Shown: piece by piece, positions 44,363-53,556 of the stretch
How positions within the stretch are numbered: position 1 is the stretch's first letter
Layout: every line of letters begins with the position of its first letter
Source: Cloacimonetes bacterium UBA6097
GTDB taxonomy: Bacteria; Cloacimonadota; Cloacimonadia; Cloacimonadales; Cloacimonadaceae
NCBI GenBank assembly: GCA_002435865.1
Contig: DIWV01000005.1
Coordinates: 18,031 to 82,030 of the forward strand
Length of the DNA: 64,000 nucleotides
Direction: 5' to 3'
Program-made: the position numbers and the translations under genes
The notes under the pieces: generated by a model
The model's database searches: none
Seen by the model: only the letters and a program-made list of their open reading frames with translations
What the model was told of the DNA's origin: nothing

Positions 44363-46069
44363 ATGGATTTTATTATCAAATACAGCTTAGAAAAGGTTCT
44401 GGAACTTGATGTGGAATTGTCTTTAGATGATTTTGCTGAAAAACTTGAACCAAACACACTCTATATTAATAAACTACCTCACCTGGACTATCACGATTTT
44501 AAATTGAATGGTAAAAGAGAAATATTATGCGGTGATGTTATAGGTAAGCCGCTTTTAGATTCACAGACATCTACCAAACGGGGATTCTTTTATAGGTTCA
44601 TCATTGACGAAAATAAAAAAAGCATAGAGATCATGCCTGATTTTCATTGCATGCTTCCCGTTTATTATTCTGAACTTGGCAATCTGGCTATTATCTCTTC
44701 CTCTTACAATTCTATTTTAAAAGAGCTTAAAACCACCAGTAAATCTGATAGTTTCTATGCGGAAATTGCAGTTCTATACTCATCTTTAGGCGACTCAACA
44801 TACATCAAAGAAATTAAAAGGCTTACATACGGAAAAAGCATTATCCTTTCAAATGCAAAACTCCATGCAGTTCAGAATTACAGATTTTACGACAACCTTG
44901 CAGAATTTCCTCATAAATTTGAAAAAGCAATTCATGATGTCACAGATTGTTTCGTTGATAAATCAGGAGATTACTTCGAATCCTCCAATGCAATTTCTTT
45001 GACAGGTGGATTTGATGGCCGCACAATAACTGGATGTGCACATTATCATAAGACTGATTTCATTAATTTCTCATATGGGAAAATAGGTTCTCCCGACGTG
45101 GATGTGCCTATATCATTATCTCAAAAACTTGGTTTAAATTATAGCCTTATAGAGCTTAACAGAGAGTATCTTCATGACCAGCACCTCCAATGTTTGCGGG
45201 AGTATTTGTTAAATACCGGTGGTTTGAATGGATTTTTGTATCCGCAAAGCATTTTCTACGTAAAAAAGTTGGGGAGATTCTGGAATAACATTGTAACCGG
45301 ATATATGGGAAGTGAGGTGCTGCGTTCTACAAGGGAACCTGATTGTGAAATCATTTCTCCGGCGATATTTGATATTTTGCTTAATGGTATCACGCAAAAT
45401 AATTGGGCTTATTCAAGATGTGGTCATTTTAAGGAACTTGAACTTATTACTTCAACCCAGGATATTACGGATGTATTAAATAATATATCACAGTATTTTA
45501 TGGATTTGCCGCAGGATTTGTCATTAAATCAAAAATTCATCTCTTATGCATATGAAAATCTATACCGCAACACATTTGGTCCATGGATATATAACGGAAT
45601 GCACTATTCGAAAATCAGAGCACCTTTCTTGGATTACGATTTCTTTAAGTCAATATCAACTACGGAAGTATCACAGTTTTACAAGCCATTTCCAGAGACA
45701 AAACTGAGTAAAAGAATGAGAAACTTAGTATTTTATGCCGTTGTTTTAGATAAAACCTGGCCAGAATTAGGTAAATTACCAATATCAAAAGGATATTCCC
45801 CTATAGATTTGATTTCAGCTACAGGAAAGTTAAACATATTACTAAACTATTCCAAGGCAAAGAAGAAAAAAGATATCCATGGTCTTGACAAATTAAACAG
45901 TGTAAGTGGAGCAAATCAGTATATAAATTCATTGATTAATACTGAAACGATTAACCCAACATTAATTGAGCGGATAAAGAATTTGATGATGCATGATGCA
46001 TATAGCAGAACCTACTCTTTTCTTGCTTTATCCAAATTAGAGTATAATTTATTGCTTGAGAAGCAGTAA
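44363..46069 (+). CDS. Divergent asparagine-synthase-like protein
   Basis: 568 residues, a distant AsnB relative and homologue of the protein at 31714. It begins MDFIIKYSLEKV, without the Cys2 nucleophile. The PP-loop reads TGGFDG at residues 214-219 (S-G-G-x-D-S in AsnB), and GYMGSEVLRSTREPD stands where the family has its second conserved region. ATG 44363 is chosen because GAGGTAGGA lies just upstream; a TTG at 44348 is less likely. Next come a CeoS-like dehydrogenase and an ATP-grasp protein, so an amide-forming or ring-closing role on an amino-acid derivative is a reasonable guess. Confidence 0.7.
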   Translation: MDFIIKYSLEKVLELDVELSLDDFAEKLEPNTLYINKLPHLDYHDFKLNGKREILCGDVIGKPLLDSQTSTKRGFFYRFIIDENKKSIEIMPDFHCMLPVYYSELGNLAIISSSYNSILKELKTTSKSDSFYAEIAVLYSSLGDSTYIKEIKRLTYGKSIILSNAKLHAVQNYRFYDNLAEFPHKFEKAIHDVTDCFVDKSGDYFESSNAISLTGGFDGRTITGCAHYHKTDFINFSYGKIGSPDVDVPISLSQKLGLNYSLIELNREYLHDQHLQCLREYLLNTGGLNGFLYPQSIFYVKKLGRFWNNIVTGYMGSEVLRSTREPDCEIISPAIFDILLNGITQNNWAYSRCGHFKELELITSTQDITDVLNNISQYFMDLPQDLSLNQKFISYAYENLYRNTFGPWIYNGMHYSKIRAPFLDYDFFKSISTTEVSQFYKPFPETKLSKRMRNLVFYAVVLDKTWPELGKLPISKGYSPIDLISATGKLNILLNYSKAKKKKDIHGLDKLNSVSGANQYINSLINTETINPTLIERIKNLMMHDAYSRTYSFLALSKLEYNLLLEKQ

Positions 46070-46084
46070 ATTAAAGGAGGAAAT

Positions 46085-47023
46085 ATGAAAGTCGGATTTA
46101 TCAAACCAAGTTTTCCATTTGAAAAGAGAGTTGCTCTTCTGCCTGAAAATATAATGGATTTTCCCAATGAATTATTGATAGAAGAGAATTTCGGTTCTAA
46201 TCTTGGAATTTCTGATGATGAATATAGGGCAAAAAATTGTGCGATAGAAACAAGAGACAAGATTTTTAGAACATGTGATGCTATATTTTGTCTCAAATTA
46301 TTACAACCTGATGATTATCCATTGGTAAGAGAAAAGCAACTTATTGTGGGTTGGACTCACCCAACAGGTTCGGGAACAGATTTCTTTAAAAATATTGCTC
46401 AACCTCGCAATATACTGATTGCAGATTTGGACAACATATATCCTACTTTGTTTTATCAGGATAGAAAAATCCCCATTCCCTGGATCCCCAGGGATTTCAT
46501 CAGGGAAAATAGTGTGATGGCTGGCACAGCATCAACTTTGCATGCGCTGCTTAATTATGGTTTGTATCCTGATTCACACACAAAGGTTGCTATTCTTGCT
46601 CCCGGTAATGTAAGCCAGGGAGCATATCAGGTGATGGCTAAATTCAATTGTTTCATAAGACTCTTTTATCGTAAGACGATGAATGAATTCTATGAAAGTA
46701 TTGGAGAATATGATATCATTATTAATGGTATTGAGGTTGATGAACCCGGCAAACACATTATCACCAGGGAGAATCTTAAAAAGGTCAAACAAAAGGCTTT
46801 GATTATAGATGTTGCAGCTGATGCAGGTAATGCCATTGAAGGCTCACATTATACTAATATTGGAGATCCAATATATGAGGAAAACTCTATTGCATTTTAT
46901 GAGGTTAATAATTCTCCCTCGATTCTTTATCGAACAGCCAGTAAAATCATCAGCCGCCAATTTTCAAAACATATCTATTCCCATGACTTCATAGAATACT
47001 TCAGATTAATAGATCCAAGATAA
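46085..47023 (+). CDS. N5-(carboxyethyl)ornithine-synthase/alanine-dehydrogenase-like protein
   Basis: 312 residues, the size of carboxyethylornithine synthase (CeoS) rather than of alanine dehydrogenase (~370). MKVGFIKPSFPFEKRVALLP is the start (Arg and Lys contact the 2-oxo acid in the family), IFCLKLLQPDD and VGWTHPTGSG follow, and ILAPGNVSQGAYQVM is the nucleotide loop. CeoS-type enzymes reductively join pyruvate to the amino group of ornithine or lysine. Excellent AGGAGG seven bases upstream of the ATG. The gene sits between an AsnB-like and an ATP-grasp gene, which suggests an opine-like amino acid is built and then attached. Substrate assignment is inference. Confidence 0.72.
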   Translation: MKVGFIKPSFPFEKRVALLPENIMDFPNELLIEENFGSNLGISDDEYRAKNCAIETRDKIFRTCDAIFCLKLLQPDDYPLVREKQLIVGWTHPTGSGTDFFKNIAQPRNILIADLDNIYPTLFYQDRKIPIPWIPRDFIRENSVMAGTASTLHALLNYGLYPDSHTKVAILAPGNVSQGAYQVMAKFNCFIRLFYRKTMNEFYESIGEYDIIINGIEVDEPGKHIITRENLKKVKQKALIIDVAADAGNAIEGSHYTNIGDPIYEENSIAFYEVNNSPSILYRTASKIISRQFSKHIYSHDFIEYFRLIDPR

Positions 47024-47063
47024 CAGGTATAAGCTAATTTATATATAGAAAAGGTAGATAAAC

Positions 47064-48098
47064 ATGATAATGGGAATCGCTGTAGGATTTGGTGATCCTG
47101 AAGGAACCTGGAAAAGATATGCAGAAGCATGTAAACATTTGCAAATAGATTATGCAGTCATAGATATTATTTCGGGAGATTGGCTCACCAGGATTACAGC
47201 AAAGGTTGGAGTGATTTCAGGATTATTGGTTGGTCCTCCCTGTATGAATATTGAAGAATACGACATATACATGGAAAGACTTTATTTTATAGACAAAGAA
47301 CTCCATATTCCTATATATCCCAACTACAATGAGCTTAAATTGTATGAAAACAAAAGGTATTGTACTGCCTGGTTGGAGTATCATGGTTTTCCGATACCCA
47401 AAACTGTAGTTTTGTGTCATAAGGCTGAAGCAAAGGCTTTTATCAGTAATACAAAATTTCCAATAGTTATAAAAGCTTCTATAGGTGCTGGTTCTTCCGC
47501 TGTCCATATTGTAAAAACAAAAGGAGCAGCAAAGCGTTTTGTGTCAAAGGTTTTTGGCTTGCACAGGTTGCTGGCTCTTGGTTATATATCATGGGTAGAA
47601 TATAAGAAATTCCCGATAAAGATACCTCTGATTGGCAGCAGTTTAAGGCATTATATGATTGTTCAGGAGTTTATTCCGATTAAATGGGAGTGGAGAATTA
47701 TCAAGATTGGAAACTCGTACTTTGGTCATCGGAAACTGCTGAAAGGGCAATATGCAAGCGGTTCTGATAAGGTTGGATGGGTAGCACCACCGGTGGAATT
47801 ATTGGATATGGTAAGAGACATTTGCAAACAGGGAAATTTTAACAGTATGGCTGTAGATATTTTTGAATCAACCGATGATAAGTACTATGTAAATGAATGT
47901 CAATCCATGTTTGGTTCTTATAATAATTCACAAATGTATATAGACGGAAAACCCGGGCGTTACATTTACAATGATGGAAATTATGTATTTGAAGAAGGTT
48001 ACTTTAATCTTTACGGCAGTTGTCTGTTAAGAGTGGAGAATTTCCTGGATATATTGGGTAAAGCTTCAGGAGAAGTTACCTTCAACAGCAATATATGA
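47064..48098 (+). CDS. ATP-grasp family ligase (RimK/D-Ala-D-Ala-ligase-like)
   Basis: 344 residues. The N-terminal domain (GIAVGFGDPEGTWKRYAEAC) precedes an ATP-grasp core: TWLEYHG-type text and FPIVIKASIGAGSSAVHIVK near residue 130-150 form the nucleotide loop, MIVQEFIPIKWEWRII lies on the second strand, and AVDIFESTDDKYYVNECQS provides the metal-binding Glu/Asn residues near the C-terminus. It should make an amide or peptide bond through an acyl phosphate. Directly follows the CeoS-like gene and overlaps the next glycosyltransferase by four bases. Confidence 0.77.
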   Translation: MIMGIAVGFGDPEGTWKRYAEACKHLQIDYAVIDIISGDWLTRITAKVGVISGLLVGPPCMNIEEYDIYMERLYFIDKELHIPIYPNYNELKLYENKRYCTAWLEYHGFPIPKTVVLCHKAEAKAFISNTKFPIVIKASIGAGSSAVHIVKTKGAAKRFVSKVFGLHRLLALGYISWVEYKKFPIKIPLIGSSLRHYMIVQEFIPIKWEWRIIKIGNSYFGHRKLLKGQYASGSDKVGWVAPPVELLDMVRDICKQGNFNSMAVDIFESTDDKYYVNECQSMFGSYNNSQMYIDGKPGRYIYNDGNYVFEEGYFNLYGSCLLRVENFLDILGKASGEVTFNSNI

Positions 48099-49021
48099 AG
48101 ATTTTATTTTTTTGCAGCGGCAACAATGGGATATCTCCAATCATTCAGGCTCAGGCAGTTTCGCTTCAACAAAAGGATATTAATGTTGAAATAGTACCCT
48201 TGATTGGCAAAGGATTTTGGGGATATGTTAAATTTATCAGGAATCTAAGGAAACATATTATTGAAATAAATCCAGACTTAATTCATGCACATTATTCCTT
48301 TTGTGGAATTATAGCATCTTTATCAACAAGGAAGCCTGTATTATGTTCATTAATGGGTTCTGATATTATTACTGCCGGATATTTCCGATTCATTATCAGG
48401 CTTTTTTCAATTCTATTTTGGAAAGCTACAATAGTAAAATCCGAAGATATGAAATCAAGGATTGGCATAAGACACTGTCAGGTAATACCAAACGGTGTTG
48501 ACACATCAATTTTTCAACCAGGTAAAAGAGAACAATGCCGTGTGGAATTGGGCTGGAATCATGATGGTAAAATAGCTCTTTTTGTTGGAGATCCAGACCG
48601 CAAAGAGAAAAATTATGCATTGGCTCAAAGAGCTGTAGAATTATTAGGTTCTGATAAGTATGAACTGAAGATTGCTAATAATATATCTCATGATTATATA
48701 AACGCCTATATAAATGCAGCAGATGTTCTTGTGCTGCCCTCATTATGGGAAGGTTCGCCTAATATTGTCAAAGAAGCCATGGCATGCAATATTCCAGTTG
48801 TCTCTACAGATGTTGGAGATGTTAAATGGTTATTTGGTGACTTTAAGGGCTATTATGTTTCAGCTTCCAATCCACTTGAATTCTCTGAAAAGGTAAAACA
48901 GGCAGCAGACTTTGGAATTACAAAAGGTCGCGATAGAATAATTGAGTTGGGTCTTGATTCAAATTCTGTTGCTCAAAAGTTGATATCAATATATAAAAAA
49001 CACCTGCCAAAATCTGTTTAG
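48095..49021 (+). CDS. Family 4 glycosyltransferase
   Basis: 308-residue GT-B enzyme, short for family 4. HAHYSFCGIIAS and CSLMGSDIITAG in the first half are acceptor-side motifs. In the second half VIPNGVDTSIFQPGK, ALFVGDPDRKEKNYALAQRA and PSLWEGSPNIVKEAMACNIPVV hold the donor-binding E-x(7)-E (EGSPNIVKE). It overlaps the ATP-grasp gene by four bases. Probably an inner-membrane-associated enzyme adding a hexose or derivative to the lipid-linked unit. Confidence 0.87.
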   Translation: MKILFFCSGNNGISPIIQAQAVSLQQKDINVEIVPLIGKGFWGYVKFIRNLRKHIIEINPDLIHAHYSFCGIIASLSTRKPVLCSLMGSDIITAGYFRFIIRLFSILFWKATIVKSEDMKSRIGIRHCQVIPNGVDTSIFQPGKREQCRVELGWNHDGKIALFVGDPDRKEKNYALAQRAVELLGSDKYELKIANNISHDYINAYINAADVLVLPSLWEGSPNIVKEAMACNIPVVSTDVGDVKWLFGDFKGYYVSASNPLEFSEKVKQAADFGITKGRDRIIELGLDSNSVAQKLISIYKKHLPKSV

Positions 49022-49031
49022 AATTGCGAAT

Positions 49032-50036
49032 ATGAGTTTAACTTTATCAGATCATAGCACAATAAACCGGAAGCAATGGGATGAGTACGTCAATCATCAC
49101 GAATTTGGGACTATTTTTCTAAGTTCAGCCTTCTTTGATATATATCAAAACACTCCTGAGTATAAACCTTTTGCCTTGTTCGCCATTGATTCTGAAAATA
49201 AAATACAGGCTTTATTGATTGGGTATATTCAGATAATATCTTCCGGATTATTATCTGCATTTACCAAAAGAGCGGTCCTGTTTAATGCTCCCATTGCTGA
49301 AAATTCAGAGGGTATGGAGTATATACTTAAGAGTCTTATAAAATACTTGTATAATAAATGCATATATATAGAAATCCGCAACCACTATGACTTATCTGAG
49401 TTCAACTATGTTTTTGAGCAAAGTGGCTTTGAATATAAGAAACATGTTAATATACTTGTAGACTTGTCTAAATCTGAAGATGTCTTATATAAGGAACTGG
49501 CCCCAAGCAGACGTAGAGAGATTAATAAAGCTATAAAAGAAGGCTTTGTATTTGATCTGGATAATGCTGTTGTAAAAAATGAGTTATACTCAATAATGAA
49601 AGATGTATACATACGTGCAAAACTACCCCTGGTATCTTTTGAATACATTAATCAAATCTACAAACTTCCCGAAGAATATTACCATGTTTGCGGAGTTCTA
49701 ATAGATAACATAGTTGTCGGAGCAGTTCTGCTGATCTGTTACAAAGATGTTGTGTATAGCATCTATGGCGGATGCAAAGAAGAATACTTTAAAAAACGTC
49801 CCAACGATTATCTGTTCTGGCAGGTTATCTTATGGGCAAAAAGACAGGGCTATAAAACTTATGATTGGATGGGAGCGGGGAATCCTGATATTCCTTATGG
49901 TGTAAGAGATTGGAAAAAGCAGTTTGGTGGTGAGTTTGTAAGTTTTGGCAGGTATATATATCTTCAACATAAATTATTGTATAAAATTGCTGAATTCATT
50001 TTTACAAAGTATCGTCAATTCAGGAAGAAGAAATGA
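49032..50036 (+). CDS. FemAB-like acyl/aminoacyltransferase
   Basis: 334 residues with the doubled GNAT fold. ELAPSRRREINKAIKEGF near residue 155 is the conserved FemAB-like segment, and YDWMGAGNPDIPYGVRDWKKQFGG near 285 is the closing motif (only part shown). Known relatives (FemX, lipid II:glycine glycyltransferase, and acyltransferases in LPS clusters) place amino acids or acyl groups on amines. Coming right after CeoS-like, ATP-grasp and GT genes, it could add an amino acid to the glycan. Four-base overlap with the DUF354 gene. Confidence 0.8.
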   Translation: MSLTLSDHSTINRKQWDEYVNHHEFGTIFLSSAFFDIYQNTPEYKPFALFAIDSENKIQALLIGYIQIISSGLLSAFTKRAVLFNAPIAENSEGMEYILKSLIKYLYNKCIYIEIRNHYDLSEFNYVFEQSGFEYKKHVNILVDLSKSEDVLYKELAPSRRREINKAIKEGFVFDLDNAVVKNELYSIMKDVYIRAKLPLVSFEYINQIYKLPEEYYHVCGVLIDNIVVGAVLLICYKDVVYSIYGGCKEEYFKKRPNDYLFWQVILWAKRQGYKTYDWMGAGNPDIPYGVRDWKKQFGGEFVSFGRYIYLQHKLLYKIAEFIFTKYRQFRKKK

Positions 50037-51112
50037 AAATCCTGGTTGATATCGGACATCCTGCCCATGTGCATTATTATCGCAATATGACTGCAGAATT
50101 AACCCCCAAAGGACACTCTGTCTTATTTACCACCCGCGATAAAGAAGTTACATTAGAGCTTTTGAATTTTTACAAGATTGAATACAAGGTTATAGGTAGA
50201 AGTTACAGCAAATTAATAGATAAGATTTCGGGTTTGTTGAAATCTACTATAAGATTATTTCTTATATGTTTACAGTTTAAACCTGATGTATTGATAAATG
50301 CAACTCCCAGTGCAGCATTTGTTTCCCGTCTTTTGGGCAGACACCATATATCACTTGAAGATACCTTTAACATGGAACAGGTTAAACTATATCTTCCGTT
50401 TACTGATGTAATCCTGACCGGTGATTATCCCCATCCTGACCTTGGTGTGAAAGACCTGAAATATCCGGGTTATCATGAACTGGCGTATTTACATCCTAAT
50501 GTATATAAGCCGGATGAAGGCGTATTCAAATCTTTGGGTTTAACCAAGAATGATAAATATGCTATTGTACGTTTTGTTGCCTGGAATGCATCACATGATA
50601 TCGGACATGCCGGTATCTCGCCTGAAAATAAAATCAAGTTGGTTGAATCTTTAGCAAAGTACTTTCCCGTGTTTATATCTTCTGAAGCAGAATTGCCCGT
50701 AGAATTAAAAAAGTATCGAATAAATATCAAGCCTGAACAAATGCACGATGCTTTGAATTTTGCACATCTGTTTATCGGAGAAAGCGCAACTATGTCATCA
50801 GAGTGTGCGATGCTGGGGACACCAGCTGTTTTCCTGGATAATACAGGCAGAAAATATACTGAGAACCAGGAAAAACAATACGGTCTTGTATTTAATTACA
50901 CAGAATCAGCAGAAGACCAGCTAAAAGCTATAGATAAAGCAATTGAATTAGCAGAATCAGATAACATAAAAGAACAGTTCAAGATTAAAAAGGATATAAT
51001 GCTCAAGGATAAGATTGATGTTACTGCCTTTTTAGTCTGGTTTGTTGAGAATTACCCTGCATCTGAAAAAGAGATGCGTGAATCAGAGTTTAGTTTTGAC
51101 AGATTCAGATGA
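50033..51112 (+). CDS. DUF354 family protein (GT-B-like)
   Basis: 359 residues matching DUF354 from the start: MKILVDIGHPAHVHYYRNM, HSVLFTTRDKEVTLELL, INATPSAAFVSRLLGR and the late GESATMSSECAMLGTPAVF. The family has a MurG/WecB-like GT-B fold and is frequent in archaeal and bacterial polysaccharide clusters, but no biochemical function is settled that I know of. It is the last gene before a 212-base gap that holds palindromic repeat copy 2, so it may end a transcription sub-unit. Confidence 0.85.
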   Translation: MKILVDIGHPAHVHYYRNMTAELTPKGHSVLFTTRDKEVTLELLNFYKIEYKVIGRSYSKLIDKISGLLKSTIRLFLICLQFKPDVLINATPSAAFVSRLLGRHHISLEDTFNMEQVKLYLPFTDVILTGDYPHPDLGVKDLKYPGYHELAYLHPNVYKPDEGVFKSLGLTKNDKYAIVRFVAWNASHDIGHAGISPENKIKLVESLAKYFPVFISSEAELPVELKKYRINIKPEQMHDALNFAHLFIGESATMSSECAMLGTPAVFLDNTGRKYTENQEKQYGLVFNYTESAEDQLKAIDKAIELAESDNIKEQFKIKKDIMLKDKIDVTAFLVWFVENYPASEKEMRESEFSFDRFR

Positions 51113-51194
51113 ATATTCAGTTGTGATTTGTTCCTATAAATGTTATCCGGTCATTTATTATATTACTGCTTTCTTAGTTTATCTTTCAGATATT

Positions 51195-51280
51195 CATGGG
51201 AGATGCTAGGGTGATCTAAGGGTCACACCCTTACATCACCCTAGCATCTCCCGTATATCTCCCATGGATTGATAAAGGGC
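51195..51280. repeat. Dispersed palindromic repeat, copy 2 (long stem)
   Basis: A 26-bp stem (51198-51223 with 51227-51252, one mismatch) closes a 3-base CAC loop. An outer TATCTCCCATGGATTGATAA tail repeats, in reverse complement, the tail of copy 1 at 1614-1650. It fills much of the gap 51113-51324. There is no T-run, though so strong a hairpin could protect or attenuate mRNA between the two halves of the island. Confidence 0.78.
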
Positions 51281-51324
51281 AGATTAACGGATTAGAATAA
51301 TCAGGAGAAGTGTAATTTACTAAT

Positions 51325-52092
51325 ATGAAAGATTTTACATTTGAAGTTTATAAAATGCTGCTAACTTCACTGAAAGAAGCAGGATATGCTTTTCAGACTG
51401 TTGAAGAGTATTTTACTGCTCCTTTGCCAAAGGTTGTAATTCTGAGGCATGATGTCGATTCCTGGCCGATAAATGCTTTGCAGATGGCTTCCATAGAAGT
51501 GCAGGCAGGAGTAAAAGCGACTTATTATTTTCGGACTTCTCCTCTTAGTTATGATAGTCTGATTATCAGAAAAATCGTGGGTATGAGTCACGAAATTGGC
51601 TATCATTATGAAGATTTGGCTTCCTGTAATGGCAATCAAACCAAAGCCATCCAATCCTTTGTAAGGAATTTAAAGTTATTCCGCTCTTATTATCCGGTTA
51701 AAACTATTGCAATGCATGGCAGACCTTTATCAAAATGGGATAATCTTGATTTATGGAAGAAGCATGATTTCAAAGAATTTAATATTATTGGAGAGCCATA
51801 CCTATCACTGGACTTCAATAAAATGCTGTATTTAACTGATACCGGTAACTGCTGGGACGGAGACAAATACAGTATCAGGGATAATGTGAAAACAAGCATA
51901 AAATTTAATATCCATACAACGTTTGATTTGATTTATCACTTACAGCAGGATTTACTTCCCGCACAAATGATGCTCAACATCCACCCAGCCAGGTGGAATG
52001 ATAATCCGCTTAAATGGTTTATACGCTATTACATACTAACCCTGCCAAAATATCAGACAAAGAAGTGGGTAAAAGCATGGCGAAAGAAATGA
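51325..52092 (+). CDS. Polysaccharide-deacetylase-like protein (small)
   Basis: 255 residues. VVILRHDVDSWPINALQMA near residue 35 supplies the H-D-V-D acids, VKATYYFRTSPL follows, MSHEIGYHYEDLA near 92 supplies one histidine ligand, and MHGRPLSKWDN near 133 the later His. Compared with classical NodB domains it is reduced, but the metal-site residues are present. No signal peptide. It may act on a sugar nucleotide or lipid-linked intermediate. It overlaps the hexapeptide transferase gene at its end. Confidence 0.77.
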   Translation: MKDFTFEVYKMLLTSLKEAGYAFQTVEEYFTAPLPKVVILRHDVDSWPINALQMASIEVQAGVKATYYFRTSPLSYDSLIIRKIVGMSHEIGYHYEDLASCNGNQTKAIQSFVRNLKLFRSYYPVKTIAMHGRPLSKWDNLDLWKKHDFKEFNIIGEPYLSLDFNKMLYLTDTGNCWDGDKYSIRDNVKTSIKFNIHTTFDLIYHLQQDLLPAQMMLNIHPARWNDNPLKWFIRYYILTLPKYQTKKWVKAWRKK

Positions 52093-52658
52093 AAGAAAAG
52101 AAATTTACCAGTATTCCTTACTATGTACCTGCCAAAAACGTCAGAGTACAACTGTCACAAGCCAGTGAGAAGAGAAATATCAGCACTTTGAATTTTATCT
52201 GGATAAAGCTAAAGAACTGGATTTTGCAAGGGCTTGCTTATAATTGTCCGATTAATTCTATTCGAGTCACTTTGCACAGGTGGCGAGGAGTTACAATCGG
52301 TAAGGGAGTAATGCTGGGGATGCACTGCATACTGGATAATGCACACCCGGAGTATATAGTCATGGAAGATTATACTGCTTTGGCAGGCAATAATTATGTC
52401 ATAACACATTCTAATCCATACCTGCATTTTAAAGGCAGACTTATATCATATCTGGCTCCTGTGATTATCAGAAAAGGCGCTTGGGTGGGTGTTTCAGCCA
52501 CACTATTACCCGGATGCGAACTGGGTGAATGTTCAATTGTGAGCGCAGGTTCTGTTGCTTCCGGAAAAATCCCTCCCAATGTTATCGTTTGTGGAAATCC
52601 TGCAACAGTAACCAAAGAATTCAAGGCGAATGAAGAAATATTTTCTTGCTACAAATGA
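52077..52658 (+). CDS. Hexapeptide-repeat (left-handed beta-helix) acyltransferase
   Basis: 193 residues. The body is a LbH acyltransferase of the maltose/galactoside-acetyltransferase-like type: WRGVTIGKGVMLGMHCIL, NYVITHSNPYLHF, IIRKGAWVGVSATLLPG and SIVSAGSVASGKIPPNVIVCGNPATV-like C-terminal turns with the catalytic-type His region in the middle. Start ATG 52077 is taken; ATG 52089 (overlapping the previous stop as ATGA) is nearly as good, and a start at 52014 would overlap too far. It likely O-acetylates a sugar. Confidence 0.82.
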   Translation: MAKEMKEKKFTSIPYYVPAKNVRVQLSQASEKRNISTLNFIWIKLKNWILQGLAYNCPINSIRVTLHRWRGVTIGKGVMLGMHCILDNAHPEYIVMEDYTALAGNNYVITHSNPYLHFKGRLISYLAPVIIRKGAWVGVSATLLPGCELGECSIVSAGSVASGKIPPNVIVCGNPATVTKEFKANEEIFSCYK

Positions 52659-53544
52659 TGTAGAAAGTACATCGATTAAGTTCAACAAACAAAGAGACAT
52701 AACAGCAGAAAAAGTCCTGAAAGAAGGTACGCCCTTGCTTTTGGATTTATACAACAAATCAGAAATCAAAGCTACTTTCTTCTTCACAGGTGAAATTGCT
52801 GAGAAGTACCCTGAGGTTGTCAGGATGATATTACCCTGCGGGCATGAAGTTGCCTGTCACGGTTACAGTCACGAGGATGAGTTTGCCTTTGATAAAATGG
52901 GTTATCATGACCAGGTAATTCACTTAAGGCAGGCTAAAACAATATTGGAAGATATCTCCGGGACAAAAGTAATATCTTTCAGAGCGCCTGCTCTGAGAGT
53001 TAACGAATTTACTCCCAAAGCTTTGGAAGCTGCCGGTTTTGAAATAGACAGCTCCATTGCTCCGCAGAGGGCAGATAGCTTCTTATCCTTTGGAGCTTTA
53101 AAGAAACTAAACCGTCTTTTCTCCCCCAGACTACCATATTATACGAGTGCAAATAATCTCGCTGTTAAAGGGGATAGCTCAATTTTTGAGATACCGATTT
53201 CTGCTTTTATCCTTCCCTATATCGGCACATTTATGAGGATAAATCCTGCCTTAACAAAGCAGTTGATGATTTTACTGGACAAGGAATCTGCTTTTACGGG
53301 GAAACCGGTTAACTTCTTGATACATCCCAATGAATGCATTACTGAAGATGACGAAGATACTGTAGCAAGACGTTCTGCCAATATTATAAAATATCTCCTT
53401 GCAGAAAAGCTCAGGACAAGAATGAAGCTGAATAATCTTGGCAAGGCTGCGATAGATTTATATGAAGAACATCTGCTGTATTTTAAAAACAAGGATTACA
53501 CATTTTGTACACTAAAACAATATAAAAATGAATATAACAAATAG
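52630..53544 (+). CDS. Polysaccharide deacetylase
   Basis: 304 residues, a full NodB-type domain. YFLATNDVESTS gives the N-D-V-E acids (near residue 10), LYNKSEIKATFFFTGEIAEK follows, GHEVACHGYSHEDEFAF near 75-90 is the H-x(3)-H metal motif, and SFRAPALRVNEFTPKAL near 120 is the R-x-P motif. All catalytic motifs look intact. The first 29 bases overlap the hexapeptide-transferase gene. It is followed 12 bases later by the acyl carrier protein gene. Probably removes an acetyl group from an amino sugar so that another acyl group can be added. Confidence 0.87.
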   Translation: MKKYFLATNDVESTSIKFNKQRDITAEKVLKEGTPLLLDLYNKSEIKATFFFTGEIAEKYPEVVRMILPCGHEVACHGYSHEDEFAFDKMGYHDQVIHLRQAKTILEDISGTKVISFRAPALRVNEFTPKALEAAGFEIDSSIAPQRADSFLSFGALKKLNRLFSPRLPYYTSANNLAVKGDSSIFEIPISAFILPYIGTFMRINPALTKQLMILLDKESAFTGKPVNFLIHPNECITEDDEDTVARRSANIIKYLLAEKLRTRMKLNNLGKAAIDLYEEHLLYFKNKDYTFCTLKQYKNEYNK

Positions 53545-53556
53545 AATGAGGAATAT

